From NCBI GenBank assembly GCA_020832565.1, contig JAFIEI010000019.1:1-61496 (forward strand): a DNA stretch of 61,496 nucleotides, written 5' to 3'. The notes under the pieces are model-generated. The model was not told where the DNA came from. It made no database searches and was given only the letters and a program-made list of their open reading frames with translations. Both the position numbers and the translations under genes were made by a program. Source of the DNA: Salinarimonas sp. GTDB lineage: Bacteria > Pseudomonadota > Alphaproteobacteria > Rhizobiales > Beijerinckiaceae. Numbering within the stretch: position 1 is the first letter of the stretch; every line of letters starts with the position of its first letter. Below, one piece after another: positions 34,833 to 42,493 of this stretch.

Positions 34833-35578
34833 ACCGCCTCACCCTGATCCGCACCGTCGTGATCGTAGCGTTCTTCGGCCTGCTGGAGATCCTCTGCCGC
34901 ACCGGTATCATCTCCCCCTTCACGATGATCCCGCCGAGCGAGATGGCCGTCGAGCTCTGGCTGTTGATAGCATCCGGCGAAGTCGCGCGCGGCATGCGCC
35001 AGACATTGGGGAATGTGGCAGTCGCCTGCTTCTTCGCCATCACCGTGGGCTTTGCCGTCGGCGCCGGCGTACATGCCGTGCCCCGCCTGCGACGCGCCCT
35101 CGATCCGTTCCTGACGACCTATTACGCGGTGCCGTTCTTCGTCTTCTACCCGCTGCTCGTCTTCATCTTCGGAATGAACAATTTCCCGATGATCATGATC
35201 GGCTTCCTCTTCGCCGTCGTGGCGATGATCATCAACACGCTCAACGGCCTCGACAAGATCCCGCGCGTCTACCGCAAGGTCGCGCGCATGCATCATATGG
35301 GCCGGACCAAGACCGCGCTCCTGATCGAGCTGCCCTACGCCATTCCCAACCTGTTCACCGGCGTGAAGCTCGCCGTCGCCTATTCCTTCATCGGGGTGAT
35401 CGCGGCGGAATTCATCCTGGCGCCGGGCGGGCTCGGCTACGCGATCTCCTTCGCCTATGACAATTTCGACAACAACACGATGTACGCGCTGATGCTGTTC
35501 ATCCTCGTGCTCGTCACCATCATCAACATGTCGCTGCACGCCTATGAGCGGCGGCTGCTGCGACGGCAGGGGCGCTGA
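34829..35578 (+). CDS. ABC transporter permease 1 (NitT/TauT type)
   Basis: A 249-residue permease with about six membrane segments and an EAA loop (YRKVARMHHMGRTKTALLIELPYAIPNLF). NitT/TauT importers normally have one permease acting as a homodimer. Here a second, different permease follows directly, so the channel may be a heterodimer. TGA 35576-35578 is followed by the next ATG after two bases. Confidence 0.9.
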   Translation: MNRLTLIRTVVIVAFFGLLEILCRTGIISPFTMIPPSEMAVELWLLIASGEVARGMRQTLGNVAVACFFAITVGFAVGAGVHAVPRLRRALDPFLTTYYAVPFFVFYPLLVFIFGMNNFPMIMIGFLFAVVAMIINTLNGLDKIPRVYRKVARMHHMGRTKTALLIELPYAIPNLFTGVKLAVAYSFIGVIAAEFILAPGGLGYAISFAYDNFDNNTMYALMLFILVLVTIINMSLHAYERRLLRRQGR

Positions 35579-35580
35579 TC

Positions 35581-36369
35581 ATGGCAGGAACGCAAGCGAC
35601 ATATTCCCGCAAGGATCACGAGCGCGCCGAACGGCTGCGGTATCTCGGTGATATCGCGCTGGTCATCCTGGGCATCGTGGTGGTCTGGCAGATCCTGCAC
35701 ATGCTCGCCGGAGATGTGGCGATCTCCTCGCCGCTGGCGACGGCGATCCGGGCCGGCGAGCTCCTCGGCTCGGCCAATTTCTGGCCGCATGCCGGCGAGA
35801 CGGCGAAAGCGCTCGTCTATGCGCTGGTGATCGCGCTGCTGATCGGCATCGGCGTCGGCACCTGGCTGGGCGCGCACAAGCTCTCCGGGGCGGTGGCCGA
35901 GCCGATCCTGGTGGCGCTTTATTCGCTGCCCAAGATCACGCTCTACCCGCTGATCCTGCTGATCTTCGGTCTCGGCATCGAAGCCAAGATCGCCTTCGGT
36001 GCGATCCACGGGGTCATCCCGGTCACCATCTTCACGATGAACGCCGTGAAGAACATCAACCGGGTCTTCCTGCGCTCGGCCCGCGTCATGAAGCTGACCA
36101 CCATGCAGACGGTGACGCGCATCCTGCTACCGGCGACATTGCCGGAAATCGTCTCCGGCCTGCGGGTCGGGTTTTCGCTGACGCTGCTCGGCGTCGTCAT
36201 CGGCGAGCTCTTTTCCTCGCATCGCGGCATGGGTTTTCTCGTCATGCGCGCCATTGGCCTGCACGACGTCTCCACCATGATGGCGGTCACGCTGATCCTC
36301 GCCGTTGCGGCTGTCGCGATATCGAGCATATTGCTCTACATCGACAACCGCCTGCATCGCCGCACCTGA
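35581..36369 (+). CDS. ABC transporter permease 2 (NitT/TauT type)
   Basis: A 262-residue permease, similar in fold to the preceding one but clearly divergent in sequence. Its EAA loop reads FLRSARVMKLTTMQTVTRILLPATLPE. The C-terminal helix pair (MAVTLILAVAAVAISSILLYIDNRL) is typical. It lies two bases downstream of permease 1. Both loops keep the central Gly/Ala region that contacts the ATPase, so both look functional. Confidence 0.9.
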   Translation: MAGTQATYSRKDHERAERLRYLGDIALVILGIVVVWQILHMLAGDVAISSPLATAIRAGELLGSANFWPHAGETAKALVYALVIALLIGIGVGTWLGAHKLSGAVAEPILVALYSLPKITLYPLILLIFGLGIEAKIAFGAIHGVIPVTIFTMNAVKNINRVFLRSARVMKLTTMQTVTRILLPATLPEIVSGLRVGFSLTLLGVVIGELFSSHRGMGFLVMRAIGLHDVSTMMAVTLILAVAAVAISSILLYIDNRLHRRT

Positions 36370-36410
36370 ACCGGTCGATCGCACGCATTCGATATCAGGG
36401 GGCGAAGCGG

Positions 36411-37373
36411 ATGAGCGAGACGAAGAGCACGTTCGGGACATCGGCCTATGGCGGGGCGGGCTGGTCGCCACGGGTTGCGGATCTGCGCGCGGAGATCGGC
36501 GGGATCTGGGCGCCATGCGGCATTGACAGCGAATGGCGCCGGCTGCGCGCCGTCATGCTGCACCGCCCGGGAACCGAGCTCGCCGCCTCCGCCGATCCCG
36601 ATACCGTGCAGATGCTCGACGTGATCGACGTGCCCCGCGCGACCGCCGAGCACGACGCGCTCGCCGCCGCCTTCCGCAGCGAAGGCGTCACCGTGCACTA
36701 CGTCGATCCGCCGCACGAGGCGCCGCCCAACCAGATGTTTTGCGCCGATCTCGTCTTCATGACCCCCGCCGGCGCGATCCTGGCTCGCCCGGCCTCCACC
36801 GTCCGCGCCGGCGAGGAGCGCCACGTCGCGCGCCGGCTCGCCGATATCGGCGTCCCGATCCTGCGCTCGCTCCATGGAACAGGCACCTTCGAGGGCGCGG
36901 ATGCGATGTGGCTGACGCCCGGGCGCGTCGTCATCGGCCTCGGCCTGCGCACCGACAGCGAGGGCGCCGAACAGGTCGCCACGACGCTCGCCGAGATGGG
37001 GGTAGAGAGCCTGATCGTCGACATGCCCTACGGCACGATGCACCTGATGGGCATGCTGCGCTTTGCCGATGCCGACCTCGCCATCGCCTGGCCGCGACGC
37101 ACGCCGCATGCCCTCGTCATGGCCTTGCGTGAGAGTGGCTACGAGGTCGCCTTCCTCCCCGAGCGCGGCGATCACGAGATGAATCGCGGCATGAATTTCG
37201 TGACGCTCGGCCCCCGCCGAATCATGCTCGAAGCCGGCTACCCGGCGATCCAGGACTTCTACGAATCGCTCGGCATCACTTGCGTTACCGTGGAAGCGCG
37301 CGAACTCGTCAAAGCCGCCGGCGGCTTCGGTTGCCTGACGGGGGTTCTGGAGCGGGAAATGGCTTCGGGTTGA
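36411..37373 (+). CDS. Arginine deiminase / amidinotransferase superfamily enzyme (DDAH-like)
   Basis: A 320-residue guanidino-group-modifying enzyme. The catalytic set is complete: Glu161/Asp164 in FEGAD, His211 in MHLMGM and the nucleophile Cys308 in GGFGCLTG. Other conserved pieces are APCGIDSEW, the MFCADLVFM acidic segment and MNFVTLGPR. Family members hydrolyse arginine, methylated arginine or related guanidines to citrulline, or transfer the amidino group. It lies 41 bases after permease 2 in the same direction, so the importer probably supplies a guanidino or amidine compound. The usual His-x-Asp is His-x-Met here, so the specificity is uncertain. Confidence 0.82.
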   Translation: MSETKSTFGTSAYGGAGWSPRVADLRAEIGGIWAPCGIDSEWRRLRAVMLHRPGTELAASADPDTVQMLDVIDVPRATAEHDALAAAFRSEGVTVHYVDPPHEAPPNQMFCADLVFMTPAGAILARPASTVRAGEERHVARRLADIGVPILRSLHGTGTFEGADAMWLTPGRVVIGLGLRTDSEGAEQVATTLAEMGVESLIVDMPYGTMHLMGMLRFADADLAIAWPRRTPHALVMALRESGYEVAFLPERGDHEMNRGMNFVTLGPRRIMLEAGYPAIQDFYESLGITCVTVEARELVKAAGGFGCLTGVLEREMASG

Positions 37374-37433
37374 GCGTTAGACCGCGCTGCGGGCGGTACC
37401 CTGATCATATAGTTAGCGAATCACTGCCCTTGT

Positions 37434-37450
37434 CATGCGTGAGACGCATG
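37434..37450. promoter_or_regulatory. Inverted repeat upstream of a 56-residue ORF
   Basis: CATGCGT (37434-37440), spacer GAG, ACGCATG (37444-37450). It lies 96 bases before the small ORF, in a gap that also shows TATATAT (37495-37501). It is a possible operator, or a terminator stem for the preceding enzyme gene; no T-run is present. Confidence 0.35.
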
Positions 37451-37545
37451 GCTTCATTGTGCGATGCGACATTCTCCTTCGCACCTGCGGTATCTATATA
37501 TCTGACGTAACGTGACCCCTCAAAAGTGTTCGTCAGGAAAACGTC

Positions 37546-37716
37546 ATGGCCATCGCCACCGCACCGCGCAGCCGCACCAGCGCAGCCCTCGCCCCCGTAA
37601 TGCGGGTCTTCACCGCCGTCTCCACGGCGCTGAGCGTCTGCATCGAAGTCTATCGCGACGCCATGGCGCGCCGCAGCGCCTTTTTCGAGCGCAATCCGCA
37701 TATCAGCCAGGACTGA
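37546..37716 (+). CDS. Small protein, 56 residues, unknown function
   Basis: ATG 37546 follows CAGGAAAACG, a fair ribosome-binding site. The product begins MAIATAPRSRTSAALAPVMR and continues with an amphipathic helix (VFTAVSTALSVCIEVYRDAMARR) and a short polar end, FFERNPHISQD. Basic and helical, it resembles the size class of small alphaproteobacterial regulators or stress peptides, but I do not recognise the family. It does not overlap any other likely gene; the frame on the opposite strand lacks a ribosome-binding site and family features. Confidence 0.6.
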   Translation: MAIATAPRSRTSAALAPVMRVFTAVSTALSVCIEVYRDAMARRSAFFERNPHISQD

Positions 37717-37771
37717 GCGCATCATTCCGTCAGGTCGGATAGCGGTCTAAACGCCGAGGCGAGCCGGGCGC

Positions 37772-38362
37772 TCATATCTTGCCGAGATCGTCGAGCGCCT
37801 GCCGCGTATCCGCGTCGAGATGGATGCCGGGATCGTCGACCTCGACCTCCAGGACCTCTCCGGATCCGCGCAAGAGCGGTCCCGCGCCACGGTCGCCTTC
37901 CAACATCTGGATCTGCGGCATCAGGCGGCGCGTGAGCAGGACCGGGTTCCCGCGCCGCCCGTCGCAAACCGGCACCAGCGCGGTGCAATCCGGATCCGCC
38001 TCGAAGGCGGCGATCAGCGCATCAAGCGTCGCTGCGCGCACCAGCGGCATGTCGGCGAGCAGGATCAGGGCGCCCGTGCATGTCGCCGGCAACGCCCGCA
38101 TCCCCGTCTTCAGCGACCCGGCCAGCCCGCTGCGATAATCCGCATTGTGGACCAACGACACGCCCTGCCCTTCGCACAGGGCTGCAAGCGCGTTGTGATC
38201 ATGCCCGGTCACCACGATGACAGGCTGCGCGCGCGAGGCTTTCGCCGCATCCAGAACATGCGCAAGCATCGGCTTGCCGCGTAGCGGCGCGAGGGGCTTG
38301 GCCCCGCCACCGAACCGCGACCCGAGCCCTGCCGCGAGCACGATGGCGGCGATGTCGCTCAC
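37772..38362 (-). CDS. Molybdenum cofactor cytidylyltransferase (MocA-like NTP transferase)
   Basis: A 196-residue nucleotidyltransferase. The signature LAAGLGSRFGGGAKPLAPLRGKP holds the GxGxRxG-type nucleotide loop. LILLADMPLV carries the metal-binding Asp, and GRRGNPVLL follows. MocA converts Mo-molybdopterin to the cytosine dinucleotide form used by xanthine-oxidase-family enzymes. It overlaps the upstream molybdopterin-binding gene by 4 bases (ATGA). In many related bacteria these two domains form one polypeptide; here they are separate. Confidence 0.9.
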   Translation of the reverse strand: MSDIAAIVLAAGLGSRFGGGAKPLAPLRGKPMLAHVLDAAKASRAQPVIVVTGHDHNALAALCEGQGVSLVHNADYRSGLAGSLKTGMRALPATCTGALILLADMPLVRAATLDALIAAFEADPDCTALVPVCDGRRGNPVLLTRRLMPQIQMLEGDRGAGPLLRGSGEVLEVEVDDPGIHLDADTRQALDDLGKI

Positions 38363-39399
38363 GCCTCACCCATATCGTCGTCATCGGCGCTGTCGCCGCC
38401 GGAACGCGGCTGCGGCCGCGAGACGATCTCCATCAACAACCCGCCGACGCCGAGCCCCATGATATCCGTGCGCGTTACCGGCAGGCCCGCGAGCATGCGG
38501 TGGAGGATCCAGTCGAAACCGTTTTCCTTGGGGCTGCGGGCGCAGCCCGGCGCGCCGATTACCGGCTTGTCGCCGATATGGCCGACGAGCAGCAGATTGC
38601 CGGGATCGACCGGCATGCCGAAATGATCGATCCGCCCGCCCACCGCCGAGATCGCGGCGGGAATAACGTCACGGCGGTCGGAAACCGCTGAGGCCCCGAA
38701 GACGATGATCAGTTCGGCATCGCTTTGCGCCATCTCCACGAGTGCAGCCGCAAGGGCCTCGGTCTGATGTGGCGTGCGCGCCTCCCCAACCACCTCGGCA
38801 CCAGCGGGTGCGATGCGCTTGTCGAGAATTTTCAGGGTCTTGTCGACGACACTCGGCTTCAGGGCATTGGTCAGGGTCGAGATCACGCCGATGCGCGAAA
38901 GCTTGTAGGGCGCAATCCGCACAGCCCCCTTCACGCCGCGCGCCACGGCCTCCGCCTGCGCCAGCCGCCCCTCGCCGATCGCGTAGGTGATGATCTTGAC
39001 CGTCGCGATCATTTCCCCCGCGACGACCGGCTTGAACTGGTGGAGCGTGGCGAAGGTGATGGCTTCGTCGATCATGTTGATCCGGTCGATCGCCGCACGA
39101 TCGACTTCGAGCACGCCGGCATCCTCCGCAAACAGATTGGCCCGCCCGGTGAATGGCGGATCAATGCGAACGCCCTCTCCCGCCGTCGCCTGCGCAAGCC
39201 GCGAGGCGGCTTCGTCTTCCGCGACATCGCCGGGCTCGAGCCGCACGGCGGTGATCTGCGCAATGCCTGCCGCGTCGAGCTTGTCGGCATCCTCCTCGCT
39301 GATCGTCGCGCCTTTCTTGATCGTGATTCCGGGCAGACGCAGCGAATGCGCCGCCATGGCGCCGATCGCTTCGCGCGGAGGCAGCGGCCCGAATTTCAT
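38359..39399 (-). CDS. Molybdopterin-binding protein (MoeA/MoCF-like domain)
   Basis: A 346-residue protein. The C-terminal half has the molybdopterin-binding fold (IIVFGASAVSDRRDVIP, GMPVDPGNLLLVGHIGDKPVIGAPGCARSPKENGFD). The N-terminal half opens GPLPPREAIGAMAAHSLRLPG and includes a lipoyl-like stretch common to this group. ATG 39399 follows GGAGGACG, and its A is shared with the stop of xdhC (TGATG). An open frame runs upstream to 39606, but inside xdhC. It is part of cofactor delivery or insertion for a molybdo-hydroxylase. Confidence 0.85.
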   Translation of the reverse strand: MKFGPLPPREAIGAMAAHSLRLPGITIKKGATISEEDADKLDAAGIAQITAVRLEPGDVAEDEAASRLAQATAGEGVRIDPPFTGRANLFAEDAGVLEVDRAAIDRINMIDEAITFATLHQFKPVVAGEMIATVKIITYAIGEGRLAQAEAVARGVKGAVRIAPYKLSRIGVISTLTNALKPSVVDKTLKILDKRIAPAGAEVVGEARTPHQTEALAAALVEMAQSDAELIIVFGASAVSDRRDVIPAAISAVGGRIDHFGMPVDPGNLLLVGHIGDKPVIGAPGCARSPKENGFDWILHRMLAGLPVTRTDIMGLGVGGLLMEIVSRPQPRSGGDSADDDDMGEA

Positions 39400-40088
39400 C
39401 ACGTCCTCCGTCGGTCGCTGCGCAGGGTGGCGATGATCTCGCCCAGGATCGACACGGCGATCTCCGCCGGGCTGACCGCGCCGATATCGAGCCCGATCGG
39501 TGCGTGAATCCGCCCGATCGCAGTCTCGTCGAAACCCGCCTCGCGCAGCCGGTCGACGCGCTTGGCATGGGTCTTCTTCGAGCCGAGCGCCCCGATGTAG
39601 AAACATTGCGCGGTAAGCGCAGCGTTCAGCGCGGGATCATCGATCTTGGGATCATGGGTGAGCGCGACGAAAGCGGTATAGGCGTCGAGCCCGATGCGCG
39701 GCAGTGCATCGTCAGGCCATTCATCGAGCAGCGTCACGTCGGGAAAGCGCTCGGGCGATGCGAATGCGGTGCGCGGATCGATGATGGTGCAATCAAACCC
39801 GGCGAGCTTTGCCATCGGGGCGAAGGCCTGGCTGATATGCACCGCCCCGATGATTACGATGCGCACCGGCGGCACCTGCACAGTCAGGAAATGCTCGGCG
39901 CCGTCGATCTCGACGATCCCGGATTTGCCCTTGCGCAACCGCTCGTGCAGGATATCCGCTGCGGGATCCGCATCGATTTCGGCCTCGCGCAACAGCCGCT
40001 GCGCGCCATCCTCCAACCGCGTAACCAGTATCGCCGCCCGACGCGCCGCACGCTCCTCGTTCATCAGGGCGAGATGGTCGATCTTCAT
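39399..40088 (-). CDS. XdhC-family Mo-cofactor chaperone, C-terminal Rossmann half
   Basis: A 229-residue protein. A Rossmann-type domain is prominent from about residue 75 (VRIVIIGAVHISQAFAPMAKLAGFDCTIIDPR), then FVALTHDPKIDDPALNAAL and YIGALGSKKTHAKR, followed by IGLDIGAVSPAEIAVSILGEI, all XdhC C-domain hallmarks. XdhC binds sulfurated Mo-cofactor and inserts it into xanthine-dehydrogenase-family enzymes. The N-terminal XdhC domain is encoded separately at 40200-40526, with a repeat element between the two genes. Confidence 0.9.
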   Translation of the reverse strand: MKIDHLALMNEERAARRAAILVTRLEDGAQRLLREAEIDADPAADILHERLRKGKSGIVEIDGAEHFLTVQVPPVRIVIIGAVHISQAFAPMAKLAGFDCTIIDPRTAFASPERFPDVTLLDEWPDDALPRIGLDAYTAFVALTHDPKIDDPALNAALTAQCFYIGALGSKKTHAKRVDRLREAGFDETAIGRIHAPIGLDIGAVSPAEIAVSILGEIIATLRSDRRRT

Positions 40089-40135
40089 GCGAGCCTCGTC
40101 TTGTCGGTTTTGCGGGTCGCATTCTCGCGTGGGTT

Positions 40136-40192
40136 CACCCCACCCTTAATCCCTCCCCTGAGGGGAGGGAGGCAGGGCGAGCGCTTCATCAA
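40136..40192 (-). repeat. Interspersed palindromic repeat, copy 6, inside an operon
   Basis: ACCCCACCCTTAA tail, then TCCCTCCCC (40150-40158), loop TGA, GGGGAGGGA (40162-40170), with the right flank GGCAGGGCGAGCGCTTCATC. It fills the 111-base gap between the two XdhC half-genes, so it would be transcribed as a strong hairpin in the middle of the maturation mRNA. Confidence 0.75.
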
Positions 40193-40199
40193 GCACATA

Positions 40200-40526
40200 T
40201 CACCCATCAATCCGCTCCACATAGACGCGGATGCGACCGCCGCAGGAGAGGCCGACCTGCCAGGCGGTTTCGTCGGCGACGCCGAATTCGAGCATTTTCG
40301 GCTTGCCGCTCTCGATCACGTCGATCGCGTCGGCGATGACGGCGCCCTCGACGCAGCCGCCGGAGACGGAGCCCAGAAAGCTGCCCTCGGCGTCGATCAC
40401 CAGATGCGAGCCGACCGGGCGCGGGGCCGAGCCCCAGGTCTCGACCACGGTGGCGAGCGCGACGCCGCGTCCCTCGCGGGTCCAGGCCTCCGCCTCACGC
40501 AGGATATCGTTGTCATTGGCGATCAT
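40200..40526 (-). CDS. XdhC/CoxI-family protein, N-terminal domain
   Basis: A 108-residue stand-alone XdhC N-domain: ALATVVETWGSAPRPVGSHL, GSVSGGCVEGAV with the conserved Cys, and a second Cys in VGLSCGGRIRVYVE. ATG 40526 is fixed by a very strong AAGGAGGTGACG site. It lies 10 bases after coxE. It likely acts with the Rossmann half downstream in cofactor sulfuration or insertion for a CO-dehydrogenase/xanthine-dehydrogenase-like enzyme. Confidence 0.9.
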   Translation of the reverse strand: MIANDNDILREAEAWTREGRGVALATVVETWGSAPRPVGSHLVIDAEGSFLGSVSGGCVEGAVIADAIDVIESGKPKMLEFGVADETAWQVGLSCGGRIRVYVERIDG

Positions 40527-40536
40527 CGTCACCTCC

Positions 40537-41778
40537 TTATGCAGCAATCTCGCGCAGCCAGCGAGCCGGATCGGCTTCCGGCGTACGGGCAGCGGCGAGC
40601 GCGTCGCACAGCCCCTCCATGGAGCGCAGATTATGGATCGGGCGAAACTCGTGCACATGCGGCAGCATGGCGCGGATGCCCGAAGCGCGTGCCTGGAAAG
40701 CCTCGTAGCGCAGTAGCGGATTGAGCCAGACGAGCCGTCGGCAGGAACGCTTGAGACGGTCCATCTCGAAGGCGAGATCGCTGGAAATGTCGCGCTCCAG
40801 GCCGTCGGTGAAGAGCAGGACGACAGCCCCCTGCCCCAGCACACGGCGCGACCAGAGCCGATTGAAATCGCGCAAGGCGGTGGCGATGCGCGTGCCGCCC
40901 TCCCAATCCTGAACCCGCTGCCCGGCGCGCGCCAGCGCCTCGTCGGGATCGCGGCTGGTGAGCTCGCGGCTGATATTGGTGAGCCGCGTGGCGAAGACGA
41001 AGGAATGCACCTTGCGCCGCGTCTCGGCCACTGCATGCAGGAAATGCAGGAAGAGCCGCGAATATTCCGACATCGAGCCGGATATGTCGACGAGCGCCAC
41101 GACGGGCGGCTGCCGGATGGCGCGGCTGGCAAAGGCGAGATCGATGGAATGCCCGCCCGAGCGCAAGGAACGCTGCAGCGTGCGGCGCATGTCGATGCGT
41201 GCGCCGCGCGGATCGGACCGGAAACGGCGGGTGACGAGTTCCTCCGCCGGCAGGCGCAATTGCGAGATCAGCCGCTTGGTGCGCGCGATTTCGGCAGCGC
41301 TCATCTGGGCGAAATCCTTGCTGCGCAGCACTTCGCGATCAGAAACCGTGAGCCGCGCAGAGAAGATCTCCTCCTGCTCCTCGATTTCCGGCTCCTTGCC
41401 GGGCGGCTTTAGTGCTTCGGCGACGCGCGAGGCGGCGGCGCGGGGCTTGTCCTCGTCCTTGCCCTTGCCCGGCGCCATCGGCGACATCTGAGCAATCAGC
41501 TTCTCGATCAGCGCGCGCCGGCGCCAGAACAGGCGGAAGGCCTGGTCGAAGACGATGGTATGCTCGTGCTTCTTCACGAAGACCGCATGCAGCGTCCAAT
41601 AGAAATCCTCGCGCTCGCCGATCCGCGCCGCCTCCACCGCGTCAATGGCATCGACCACCGCCGCCGGGCCGACCGGAAGACCGGCGGCGCGCAGGGCGCG
41701 GGCGAAATAGGCGATGTTCTCGGCAAGCTTTCCGCTTTGCTCGTCGGAGGTTGTCCCACGCGTCTCTGTTTCGCTCAT
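40537..41778 (-). CDS. VWA-domain protein of the CoxE family
   Basis: A 413-residue CoxE-like protein. A von Willebrand A domain in the C-terminal half keeps the full metal-ion site: DISGSMS (near residue 240), Thr in GGTRIATAL and Asp in LLFTDGLERD. The N-terminal half is helical and charged. CoxE normally works with a MoxR-type AAA ATPase, CoxD, in assembling the Mo-Cu or Mo active site of CO-dehydrogenase-like enzymes. No CoxD-like ATPase gene is visible in this window. I chose ATG 41778 over the frame to 41814. Confidence 0.88.
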   Translation of the reverse strand: MSETETRGTTSDEQSGKLAENIAYFARALRAAGLPVGPAAVVDAIDAVEAARIGEREDFYWTLHAVFVKKHEHTIVFDQAFRLFWRRRALIEKLIAQMSPMAPGKGKDEDKPRAAASRVAEALKPPGKEPEIEEQEEIFSARLTVSDREVLRSKDFAQMSAAEIARTKRLISQLRLPAEELVTRRFRSDPRGARIDMRRTLQRSLRSGGHSIDLAFASRAIRQPPVVALVDISGSMSEYSRLFLHFLHAVAETRRKVHSFVFATRLTNISRELTSRDPDEALARAGQRVQDWEGGTRIATALRDFNRLWSRRVLGQGAVVLLFTDGLERDISSDLAFEMDRLKRSCRRLVWLNPLLRYEAFQARASGIRAMLPHVHEFRPIHNLRSMEGLCDALAAARTPEADPARWLREIAA

Positions 41779-41927
41779 GGCATGATTGTGCGCCCGCGAC
41801 CGGGGTCGATGCAAGCGCTGCCGTGAGCGAACGCGTTGCCATAATTCTCACGGCCGGGGTGCTTGCTGACGCAGGTACAAGCTGAAACGATACGCCCCGC
41901 AGAGAATATTCGATCAGGAGGAAACAC

Positions 41928-42389
41928 ATGAGCGCCGTCGAAGCGAAACTGTCCGAAATGGGTCTCGCGCTGCCGCAACTGCCGAAGCCGATGGGGAATT
42001 ACGTGCCCTGGAAACGCGTCGGAGACCTCGTCTTCCTCTCCGGCCAGGGCCCGCGCAAGCCCGAGGGCGGCTCGCATACCGGCAAGGTCGGCGCGGATGT
42101 CGATACCGACACCGCCTATGCCCATGCCCAGATCGTCGGGCTGCAATTGCTCGCCGTGGCGAAGCAGGCCGTGGGCGATCTCGACAAGGTGGAAGTCATC
42201 AAGCTGCTCGGCATGGTCAATGCGACGCCGGAATTCGGTGAGCAGCCCAAGGTGATCAATGGCTGCTCGGACCTGCTCGTCGCCGCACTCGGCGAGCGCG
42301 GACGCCACGCGCGCTCGGCGGTGGGCATGGGCTCCCTGCCCGGCGGGATCACTGTCGAGATCGAGGCGATCATCCGCGTGCATGATTGA
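41928..42389 (+). CDS. ridA: RidA-family protein (YjgF/YER057c/UK114)
   Basis: A 153-residue RidA-fold protein of the longer subgroup. The segments VFLSGQGPRKPEG, AYAHAQIVGLQLLAVAKQAVGDLDKV and GRHARSAVGMGSLPGGITVEIEAI align with the family. This subgroup lacks the exact RidA loop, so enamine/imine deaminase activity is plausible but not certain. ATG 41928 has a CAGGAGGAAAC site. It is convergent with ilvE, across a shared terminator. RidA proteins protect PLP enzymes such as IlvE from reactive intermediates, which gives the pairing a functional logic. Confidence 0.88.
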   Translation: MSAVEAKLSEMGLALPQLPKPMGNYVPWKRVGDLVFLSGQGPRKPEGGSHTGKVGADVDTDTAYAHAQIVGLQLLAVAKQAVGDLDKVEVIKLLGMVNATPEFGEQPKVINGCSDLLVAALGERGRHARSAVGMGSLPGGITVEIEAIIRVHD

Positions 42390-42423
42390 GGCGGTTTGGC
42401 GCGGCTTCGCGCATCACATGAAA

Positions 42424-42448
42424 AAAGCCGGGCAAAATGCCCGGCTTT
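42424..42448. terminator. Bidirectional rho-independent terminator between ridA and ilvE
   Basis: AAAGCCGGGC (42424-42433), loop AAAAT, GCCCGGCTTT (42439-42448): a perfect 10-bp stem with A-run and T-run flanks. It lies 35 bases after the ridA stop and 46 bases from the ilvE stop, and can serve both convergent genes. Confidence 0.88.
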
Positions 42449-42493
42449 CTGCATTATTGACAATCGATCGACCGAGTCCGCGAAGACCCCGGC

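Noticed and set aside
39400-39606. Upstream extension of the molybdopterin-binding gene
   Set aside because: It runs inside xdhC in another frame; GGAGG before ATG 39399 fixes the start.
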